From contig JANQPA010000079.1 in assembly GCA_028285545.1 (NCBI GenBank), forward strand, positions 1 through 34,792: a stretch of 34,792 nucleotides of DNA. The letters are read 5' to 3'. The position numbers were made by a program, and so were the translations under genes. A model generated the notes under the pieces. It had not been told where the DNA came from. It saw only the letters and a list, made by a program, of their open reading frames with translations, and did not search any database. Positions 24,718 to 30,719 of this stretch are shown here, one piece after another. Each line of letters opens with the position of its first letter. The first letter of the stretch is position 1. The stretch comes from Saprospiraceae bacterium. Its GTDB lineage: Bacteria; Bacteroidota; Bacteroidia; Chitinophagales; Saprospiraceae.

Positions 24718-25078
24718 GTTGGATGACTTAGAGTTCTATACAAAAAGTGACCTTAAGTTATGGACACATTGTATTTACAAAACTCTGTGGGTGTCGCAGC
24801 TACGCCGCTGGATGAGTTATTGACTAAAAACCTTGGGTTAGAGCACCCAAGGTTGATGTTTATCGCCGCCATGCGGCTTAATATCAGCAAAATAAAACCG
24901 CGTAGCGGTGTCAAGCATAAGCCTTGGGTACTAACCCAAGGCAGGAAAATAGGCAAAAATGAGCGGCGTAGCTGCGACACAAAGACCTAATTTTAAGGCC
25001 AATAAGTTATTGTCTAAATTTGAAAAAGTGTACATAACTTTATGTCATTCTTATGTTTAATACTCTAAGTCATCCAAC
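24718..25078. repeat. 361-bp nested palindromic element
   Basis: Outer perfect 16-bp inverted repeats: GTTGGATGACTTAGAG (24718-24733) and its complement (25063-25078). Inner perfect 19-bp inverted repeats: GTGTCGCAGCTACGCCGCT (24791-24809) and its complement (24962-24980). Inside: hairpins CCTTGGGT/ACCCAAGG twice (24831-24852, 24922-24941), GCCGC/GCGGC (24865-24877) and ACCGC/GCGGT (24897-24909). The two CCTTGGGT hairpins can also pair with each other over 11 bp. No transposase and no clear target duplication were seen. It resembles a MITE or large REP-type element. Confidence 0.8.
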
Positions 25079-25096
25079 AACTACCAGACTACTAGA

Positions 25097-26365
25097 CTAC
25101 TGATTAACAGCAATGGTACTCAGAACCTTTAGCTTTTTAGGATCACTTATATCATATTGAACCAGACCATCTTTTCCGATGACAATGCCAATATTTCCAT
25201 AGGTGATGATATCATGTGCGGTGAAGCCTTTATTATGGCTCAGCAAATTTTTATCAATATTCAACAAATCTTTGGTGTCAAAAACTTTTAGGCCCTGATC
25301 ATCTTCGCAGATAAACAAATTCCCATTATTTACAGAAAGACCAATTGGATGGTGCATTGGATAAATCTCTAATAGCTTAGGACTTTCCAGGTCACTTACA
25401 TCCAATACTTCTAATTGATTCAGGCCATTACGGCAAGTAGTTCCATCTCTTAAGGTAATGAAAGCTATATTATTGTCAACATAAATTGGATCGCAGGAAT
25501 TTGCATGCCAGAAGGTCGAAAGCATTTGAGGATTGGAGGGAGTACTGGCATCATAAATAAACATTGCATTATTACTACCAATGAATAATTTATCGCCATA
25601 TGGAAAAATGGTTTCGATGCCCCAACCCAATTGCACTTCATTTGAAAAATCTGGGTTATCTGGAATGCTTAGGTCAAAAACTTTAAGACTAAATTCATCC
25701 ACAGCAAACATATGGTCATCCAAAATGGTGAATCTGGCCAAAGAACCTCCAATACCTGTAGTGGCTTGAGCTCTTGAAGCATCGGCACTGGCATTTGCCA
25801 TTAGAGGCCTGCCAAACCCAATATTCCCGTCTACTTCTGCTTGCCATCGTCTGCGTTCAATTATGACATCACAGGAGACTTTTTGAGTAACTTCTTTTTC
25901 ATCATACCTGACCAATAAGCCTTGTACCGGATCTTCATAATAAAATATAGGGAAAACATTCTCCAAACGATTAATGAACTTTGGATTTTCGGGATTAGAC
26001 AAGTCAAAAACCACCAGGTCTATATAGTTATCAGCGTACAAATATTTGCCGCGTACAGCTATATCCACATTTCCAGGGATTTCTAAAAAGCCAAGATTTA
26101 TTGGACTTGAAGGGTCTGTATTATCATAGATGTGAACCCCTTTATCCGGTTCATTGATGAAAAGATATGGTTGGTAAATGTAAATTTTGCCAGAGATGTC
26201 CATTTCCTGTGGTGCCACCATCTGTGGTGCTTGCCTGACTTTTTCCATAGAAACAAATACCGGAGTATATTCAATATAGGTATCGTAACAGTTATCTGTA
26301 CTACAACTAGCAAATATGCTCATTACTAAAAGCATGAAAAAAGACTGGTGTAGGATTGATTTCAT
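25097..26365 (-). CDS. LVIVD-repeat lipoprotein
   Basis: A surface or periplasmic protein of 422 residues. The start is placed at the ATG at 26365, which gives a lipoprotein signal MKSILHQSFFMLLVMSIFASC with Cys21 in lipobox FASC; an upstream in-frame ATG would add 11 residues before the signal. The body consists of repeats of the LVIVD type with the pattern VFDLSNPENPKFI, IYDASTPSNPQML, LDVSDLESPKLLE and VFDTKDLL, which fold as a beta propeller. Cys pairs (DNCYD, NSCD, TTCRN) may form disulfides. Such proteins are common in marine Bacteroidota; the binding partner is unknown. Confidence 0.88.
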   Translation of the reverse strand: MKSILHQSFFMLLVMSIFASCSTDNCYDTYIEYTPVFVSMEKVRQAPQMVAPQEMDISGKIYIYQPYLFINEPDKGVHIYDNTDPSSPINLGFLEIPGNVDIAVRGKYLYADNYIDLVVFDLSNPENPKFINRLENVFPIFYYEDPVQGLLVRYDEKEVTQKVSCDVIIERRRWQAEVDGNIGFGRPLMANASADASRAQATTGIGGSLARFTILDDHMFAVDEFSLKVFDLSIPDNPDFSNEVQLGWGIETIFPYGDKLFIGSNNAMFIYDASTPSNPQMLSTFWHANSCDPIYVDNNIAFITLRDGTTCRNGLNQLEVLDVSDLESPKLLEIYPMHHPIGLSVNNGNLFICEDDQGLKVFDTKDLLNIDKNLLSHNKGFTAHDIITYGNIGIVIGKDGLVQYDISDPKKLKVLSTIAVNQ

Positions 26366-26446
26366 AATTGACCAATTGAGATTTGTGAATAGGTTCATAT
26401 TGGGAAAGACGGCCAGCTTGGTGGAAAGGGTTGGGTCTACGTGTTA

Positions 26447-26652
26447 ACGTGTTCAAGTATTCACGTGTTCACGTTGGGGGGATTCTGTAATTTAGGGAAG
26501 AGTTATTTAAACCAGGGAACTTTAGCAGGTTGGTTCTGCAGAAAATCTTTTGAGACATTTGCAAAATCTGTTATATCTTTGTGGAATAAAAGCTTCAATA
26601 AGAAACTAACGCCCCAATTTAAAACCCCTTAAACGTGAAAACTTGAACACGT
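26447..26652. repeat. Inverted-repeat pair around a promoter
   Basis: Left arm ACGTGTTCAAGTATTCACGT (26447-26466) and right arm 26633-26652 are complementary over 20 bases with one mismatch. Each arm lies in a run of CACGTGTTC-type words. The 166-base interior contains the plus-strand promoter at 26549-26581 and no credible gene. The spacer 26366-26937 holds nothing else that I can call. Confidence 0.65.
26549..26581 (+). promoter_or_regulatory. Promoter, Bacteroidota type
   Basis: TTTG (26549-26552), a 21-base spacer, then TATCTTTG (26574-26581), both exact. Start predicted near 26588. The next gene begins at 26938, so the leader would be about 350 bases and might contain a small RNA or small gene. 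Confidence 0.65.
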
Positions 26653-26937
26653 GAAAACACAATTGCAATCCAACCGACTCTTCAGAAAACCTTAACAATA
26701 CCCTTACAACTAAAAGCATTCCATCTCCGTTTTAATAATGAATTTCAGAAACACCAATTCCAATTTCACACCTAATTAGGCCAACTAACCTTTTTTCAGA
26801 CACCAGCACTATTGGACAATAAGACAATGATTTTGTTGAATTTTTTCAACCACTCTCATTGAACGTCTCTGATGAATAATAAGACAGAGTGTACTGCGAC
26901 GCGCTTACATTATTATCATCAAACAAAACATTTGGCT

Positions 26938-27309
26938 ATGAAATCGACAGTCTGGAAATGGTTTTTAGTACTCGTATTAGTATGGAATGTGAACATCCTG
27001 GCACATGCTTCGGATGACAACAAAAAAAAGAAAAGGCCACCAAGGCCTGAAAAATTACAAGAAGAGATTCCATCCCCTCCAGGACCATATCATACTTGGC
27101 AGGAAGGCAGGTGGAAATGGAAAAAGAAAGAGCAAGAATACATTTGGAAAGAAGGCTACTGGAGGCGTCTATCCCGCTCCGAACTAGCGGATGCTTATTA
27201 TTCCTCTTTTGGATTAGGAGCAGCCGGATTCTACCCCTTTGGTTTTTACAGTTACCGTTTCCCCTGGCGGTTTTACCGTCCGGTTTATATCTACAGAGTT
27301 CGCCGTTAA
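26938..27309 (+). CDS. Secreted WXXGXW-repeat protein
   Basis: A 123-residue protein. The ATG at 26938 is chosen over one 66 bases earlier because it starts a clean signal peptide (MKSTVWKWFLVLVLVWNV, cleavage after AHA at about residue 24). The mature part begins with a Lys/Pro-rich stretch, then two WXXGXW repeats, WQEGRW (54-59) and WKEGYW (70-75), and a Tyr/Phe/Arg-rich tail. WXXGXW repeats occur in periplasmic or envelope proteins of unknown role. A promoter far upstream and a terminator at 27413-27448 frame it as a single-gene unit. Confidence 0.8.
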   Translation: MKSTVWKWFLVLVLVWNVNILAHASDDNKKKKRPPRPEKLQEEIPSPPGPYHTWQEGRWKWKKKEQEYIWKEGYWRRLSRSELADAYYSSFGLGAAGFYPFGFYSYRFPWRFYRPVYIYRVRR

Positions 27310-27412
27310 GGCCAATTTGATTGAGAAGTAAGTTTACAGTAGAAATTGAATTAGGTGATTTTCCCTTGAATTGCAGAGTGGCGTAAAGCTATGGAGATGT
27401 TTGAATTGTGTA

Positions 27413-27448
27413 AGAGTGGTGCCAGCGATCGGGCACTGCTCTTTTTTG
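27413..27448 (+). terminator. Terminator after the WXXGXW gene
   Basis: Arms AGAGTGGTGCC (27413-27423) and GGCACTGCTCT pair with two internal mismatches around an 8-9 base loop and are followed by a T run, CTTTTTTG (27441-27448). The stem lies 104 bases after the stop. Confidence 0.7.
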
Positions 27449-27505
27449 TATTGGGTAATGAGTAATGAGTAAAACAGTTAAATCCGTGAAAATCCGTGTC
27501 TAATA
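27449..27505. repeat. Word-like tract before the APH-fold gene
   Basis: ATTGGGTAATGAGTAATGAGTAA followed by a direct repeat of AATCCGTG. The first part is the complement of the ACTCATTACCCAATAC type of words used in other tracts. Confidence 0.55.
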
Positions 27506-27544
27506 TAAATCTGGAATTAACTTTAGGGGAAATCTAGACATGTA

Positions 27545-28489
27545 ATGAGCTTAAGCGAGGATCAAATCGTTCGTCCCATACCCGTAGAAATAGCTGCTGG
27601 AGTCATTCATAAAATTTATTCTGAACTCCAGGGCCTTCCTCTTGAATATAAAGGTGGAGGAAGTTTTTCGGTGTTTCTGGCAGGAGAGGATTATGTTTTT
27701 CGTTTTTCAAAAAGTAAGGATATTGATGCTGAGAAATATCAGGAAGAATTTGAGCGAGAAGTGGAATTATTAGACGTTATTAGAACCGCTTTAAGACCAC
27801 ATGAATTACCTCAACATATTCGGTTAATAATTAACCCTGACTTATACCCGGGAGTAATTTGGGTGACCAAAAGATTTAATGGTTTTTTATTAAAAGAGTA
27901 TATCCAGGAAAAAAATGAGGCCCAGATTGCCAAATTACTAGGTCAATTTCTAGGACAACTGCATAGTATTTCTCCATCCAAAATTCCCAATTTAGATTTT
28001 CAATCTCCGGCTAAGGGAGAAGTTATCTCCGGTTGGCACTTACATTTTGAGAAAAACAAAAAAGAGTTTTTTCCACAATTATCAACTCAAGAGCAGCAAT
28101 ACCTGGAAGGCGTTTACAATGATTTTTTACCTTTTGTGCATGAAATGAACCCTAGGTACTGCCTTACTCACGGAGATTTTGATCCTTTTAATTGTCTGAT
28201 AGCCCCCAGCCTAAATCATCTACAAATCATCGACTGCGAAGACATGGGTTTTGGTTTTGCTGCAGGAGATTTTTGTACCTGGTATGGGCATTATGGCTTG
28301 GATTTTTTGGAAAAAATGATGGCAACTTATCCAATTAAAGTAGATCGCTATTTTATTAAAAGAGTCCAATTTTTCTGGGAACGAATACCATTAGCCTATC
28401 TTCATTTTGCAGAAATCTATCAGAATCCAAAGTTTGCAGATTTTGGAAAGAGGATGTTGAGGAGGAATATTGATACTGCAATTTTTTGA
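27545..28489 (+). CDS. APH-family phosphotransferase
   Basis: A 314-residue protein with the aminoglycoside phosphotransferase/choline kinase fold. The catalytic loop HGDFDPFN is at 209-216 with D211 and N216, and the metal-binding IIDCEDMGFG follows with D230 and D233. The N-lobe has VFLAGEDYVFRFSKS with the ATP-binding Lys/Arg region near residue 55. The family also phosphorylates choline, homoserine, fructosamine and others; the substrate here is unknown and antibiotic resistance should not be assumed. A 26-bp palindrome separates it from the acyltransferase gene. Confidence 0.86.
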   Translation: MSLSEDQIVRPIPVEIAAGVIHKIYSELQGLPLEYKGGGSFSVFLAGEDYVFRFSKSKDIDAEKYQEEFEREVELLDVIRTALRPHELPQHIRLIINPDLYPGVIWVTKRFNGFLLKEYIQEKNEAQIAKLLGQFLGQLHSISPSKIPNLDFQSPAKGEVISGWHLHFEKNKKEFFPQLSTQEQQYLEGVYNDFLPFVHEMNPRYCLTHGDFDPFNCLIAPSLNHLQIIDCEDMGFGFAAGDFCTWYGHYGLDFLEKMMATYPIKVDRYFIKRVQFFWERIPLAYLHFAEIYQNPKFADFGKRMLRRNIDTAIF

Positions 28490-28565
28490 TGTTATGATTT
28501 TTTGATGAGTAAATGTGCGGATTAGGAAAATGTGCAAATGAATAGAAAACATCAAAATAATTAAA

Positions 28566-28621
28566 CGATGAAACAAAAGAAAATTTTGAGCGGAAGCTCA
28601 AAATTTTCTTTTGTTTCATCG
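28566..28621. repeat. 26-bp perfect inverted repeat
   Basis: Arms 28566-28591 and 28596-28621 match perfectly (ends CGATGAAAC and GTTTCATCG) around a GGAA loop. It is followed by no T run, so it may be a structural palindrome more than a terminator, though it could end the APH transcript. The acyltransferase gene begins 30 bases later. Confidence 0.85.
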
Positions 28622-28651
28622 TAGTAATCCCTATTTTGCGGCTTTTTACAG

Positions 28652-29524
28652 ATGGCTGCATTAATCTATTATATTACCCTTCCTTTATTATATGGAATCT
28701 CTTTGCTTCCATTTCGAGTCTTGTATCTATTATCAGATATCATTTGCTTGATTGTATATCGGATAATAGGTTATAGAAAAAAGGTGGTTCGAACCAATTT
28801 ACAAAATGCCTTCCCAGAAAAAACACCTGAGGACATCCAGAAAATACAAGATAAATTTTATCGCTACTTCTGTGATTTAATTTTAGAAACCCTCAAAACA
28901 CTTACCATTCGTCCTAAGTCCTTATTGAAAAGAATTTCCATTGAAAATGAAGAAATCTTCCAAAAGTATTTTGATGAAAACCAAAGCGTCATCATAGTGA
29001 TGGGGCATTTAGGGAATTGGGAATTAGCAGGGGCTCGGTTTAGTCAATCTCCCACTCATCATCTTTATGTTATTTACCATCCTTTGGCCAATCCCTATTT
29101 TGATAAACTGATGTATTTTATGCGAACTCGATTAGGTAATCGGCTGTATAATATGAAAGAAACTTTCAAGGGTATGGTGAAAAACAGGCATGAGCTTACA
29201 GCCACTGCTTTTATTGCCGATCAGACGCCACCCCCTAAGGGCGCTTATTGGACTACTTTTTTAAATCAAGATACTCCCGTATTTACTGGAACAGCAAAAA
29301 TTGCCAAGAAACTAAAGTATCCTATTGTATATATTTCGGTGCTGCGCCCAAGAAGAGGATATTATAAAATTGTTGTCGAACCTTTGGTAGAAAACCCAGT
29401 TGTATTAACTGAAGATGAAATCTCTGAACTCCACACCAAAAGATTAGAAAAAGACATCCTTATGTACCCGTCCACTTGGTTGTGGACCCATAAGAGATGG
29501 AAGCATAAAAAAATAAATAATTGA
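28652..29524 (+). CDS. LpxL/HtrB-family lipid acyltransferase
   Basis: A 290-residue inner-membrane acyltransferase of the lysophospholipid/lipid A type. An N-terminal membrane helix (ITLPLLYGISLLPFRVLYLL) is followed by the catalytic HLGNWE motif with H119 and E124 (HX4E), and TAFIADQTPPPKGAYW, a conserved second block. It probably adds a secondary acyl chain to lipid A precursor. A near -7 box (TATTTTG, 28633-28639) lies about 12 bases upstream, so the leader may be very short. The desaturase gene follows in the same direction. Confidence 0.9.
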   Translation: MAALIYYITLPLLYGISLLPFRVLYLLSDIICLIVYRIIGYRKKVVRTNLQNAFPEKTPEDIQKIQDKFYRYFCDLILETLKTLTIRPKSLLKRISIENEEIFQKYFDENQSVIIVMGHLGNWELAGARFSQSPTHHLYVIYHPLANPYFDKLMYFMRTRLGNRLYNMKETFKGMVKNRHELTATAFIADQTPPPKGAYWTTFLNQDTPVFTGTAKIAKKLKYPIVYISVLRPRRGYYKIVVEPLVENPVVLTEDEISELHTKRLEKDILMYPSTWLWTHKRWKHKKINN

Positions 29525-29691
29525 CTCAAATTGTAAAGCAATTTGAGCGTAAAAAGTAAAAGGAAGAAAGAAAAGAGATACTTTTTCAGGAAGACAATTA
29601 ACCTGATTTTTTAATATTATTTGTCCTTCTGTCCTTTTACATTATACTTTTTACCTTATACCCTAAGTTGCTTCGCAACTTGGATTAATTA
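29525..29691. repeat. Imperfect palindromic spacer with two related hairpins
   Basis: Left hairpin CTCAAATTG-TAAAG-CAATTTGAG (29525-29547) sits directly after the acyltransferase stop; right hairpin AAGTTGC-TTC-GCAACTT is at 29665-29681. The right one, complemented, resembles the left one. Between them arms GTAAAAAGTA/TACTTTTTAC (29549-29558, 29645-29654) and GTAAAAGG/CCTTTTAC (29556-29563, 29633-29640) face each other. Confidence 0.65.
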
Positions 29692-29701
29692 ATTATCTTT
29701 G
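29668..29701 (+). promoter_or_regulatory. Promoter of the desaturase gene, possibly leaderless
   Basis: TTG (29668-29670), a 23-base spacer, then TATCTTTG (29694-29701), an exact -7 box. The ATG starts only 5 bases after the box, so transcription would begin at or near the start codon. The -33 TTG lies in the arm of a hairpin. Confidence 0.55.
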
Positions 29702-29705
29702 GCGG

Positions 29706-30686
29706 ATGATAAAAGACAAGGATTTGATACTCGCTACTTCGAAGTATGCTCATGAGGACCGTGCAAAAAGCTGGAGGCTTACGATAGTTACTTTGATTAT
29801 CTTTATAGGGGCTCATATCGGAGCCATTATTAATTTTCATATTATTCCACAATTGATTTGCTCAATCCTGGCAGGCTTAATTACTGTTAGATTGTTTATC
29901 ATATACCATGATTACTTGCACAAAAGTCTTTTGCAAAATTCAGTGATAGCAGAAATCATTTTTACTGTTTATGGTTGGTTTGTTTTAGCACCAGTGAGTA
30001 TTTGGCGTCGATCCCATAATTATCATCATGCTCATAATTCTAAATTGTATACTTCCAGTATTGGCTCTTATCCACTAGTAACCAAAAAGGAGTTTTTAGC
30101 AGCCAAAAAATTGGATCGCAGACTATATCTTTTTGCCAGGCATCCTTTTACCATTTCTTTTGGTTATCTCTTTGTTTTTATCTGGGGTATGGCTTTACGC
30201 TCTTTAATCAATAATCCTAAAAAACACATGGACTCCTTGGTTTCTTTGATTTTTCATGTCATTTTAGGTAGTTGTATTTATTTCTTTTTTGGACTTCAAA
30301 GTTTATTGCTTGGCTTTTTCCTTCCCATCATGATTGCCCATGCCATGGGAGCCTATCTTTTTTATGCTCAGCATAATTTCCCTTCTGCCACCTTTAGAAC
30401 TAAGGAAGAATGGGATTATGTATATGCTGCTTTACATTCTTCCAGTTATATGAAAATGAATAAATTGATGCATTGGTTTACCGGCAATATCGGCTATCAT
30501 CATATCCACCACATTAATCCTAGAATTCCATTTTATAAACTGCCTACCGTTATGAAAGAAATGGAAATCTTCCAAAATCCTGGCACTACTTCGCTTACTC
30601 CTAAAGGAATTGTTGAGTGTTTTCAATTAAAAGTATGGGATCCTGAAAAAGGTAGGATGCTGAAGAAAAGAGAAATATATAATTAA
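29706..30686 (+). CDS. Membrane fatty acid desaturase
   Basis: A 326-residue integral membrane di-iron enzyme. The three histidine boxes are complete: HDYLH (68-72), HNYHH (104-108) and HHIHH (265-269). Four membrane helices are visible, two before the first box (near 27-60) and two between the second and third (near 150-215). It introduces a double bond into membrane acyl chains or a related lipid; regiospecificity cannot be read. It follows the acyltransferase gene. Its stop codon lies in the arm of the hairpin shared with the convergent permease gene. Confidence 0.92.
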   Translation: MIKDKDLILATSKYAHEDRAKSWRLTIVTLIIFIGAHIGAIINFHIIPQLICSILAGLITVRLFIIYHDYLHKSLLQNSVIAEIIFTVYGWFVLAPVSIWRRSHNYHHAHNSKLYTSSIGSYPLVTKKEFLAAKKLDRRLYLFARHPFTISFGYLFVFIWGMALRSLINNPKKHMDSLVSLIFHVILGSCIYFFFGLQSLLLGFFLPIMIAHAMGAYLFYAQHNFPSATFRTKEEWDYVYAALHSSSYMKMNKLMHWFTGNIGYHHIHHINPRIPFYKLPTVMKEMEIFQNPGTTSLTPKGIVECFQLKVWDPEKGRMLKKREIYN

Positions 30687-30719
30687 TATTGGGTGCCCGA
30701 AGGCACCCAATATTAATTA
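30680..30719. terminator. Bidirectional terminator holding both stop codons
   Basis: A perfect 18-bp stem (30680-30697 and 30702-30719; core GGGTGCC/GGCACCC) with a CGAA loop. The desaturase stop (30684-30686) is in the left arm and the permease stop (30717-30719) in the right arm. The arms end in TTAATTA runs, so it should work for both directions. Confidence 0.8.

Noticed and set aside
24753-24990. Two mirror reading frames of about 75 codons, one on each strand
   Set aside because: They arise from the inverted repeats of the palindromic element; the same residues appear in mirrored form and no start context or family is seen.
26441-26632. Plus-strand frame of 63 codons between the inverted repeats
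   Set aside because: It begins in the left arm, spans the promoter and resembles no known protein.
26872-26937. Earlier ATG for the WXXGXW protein
   Set aside because: It would put 22 polar residues ahead of a clean signal peptide that starts at 26938.
28356-28661. Minus-strand frame of 101 codons
   Set aside because: It overlaps the end of the APH-fold gene and the 26-bp palindrome and reads as low-complexity Ser/Phe/Ile sequence.
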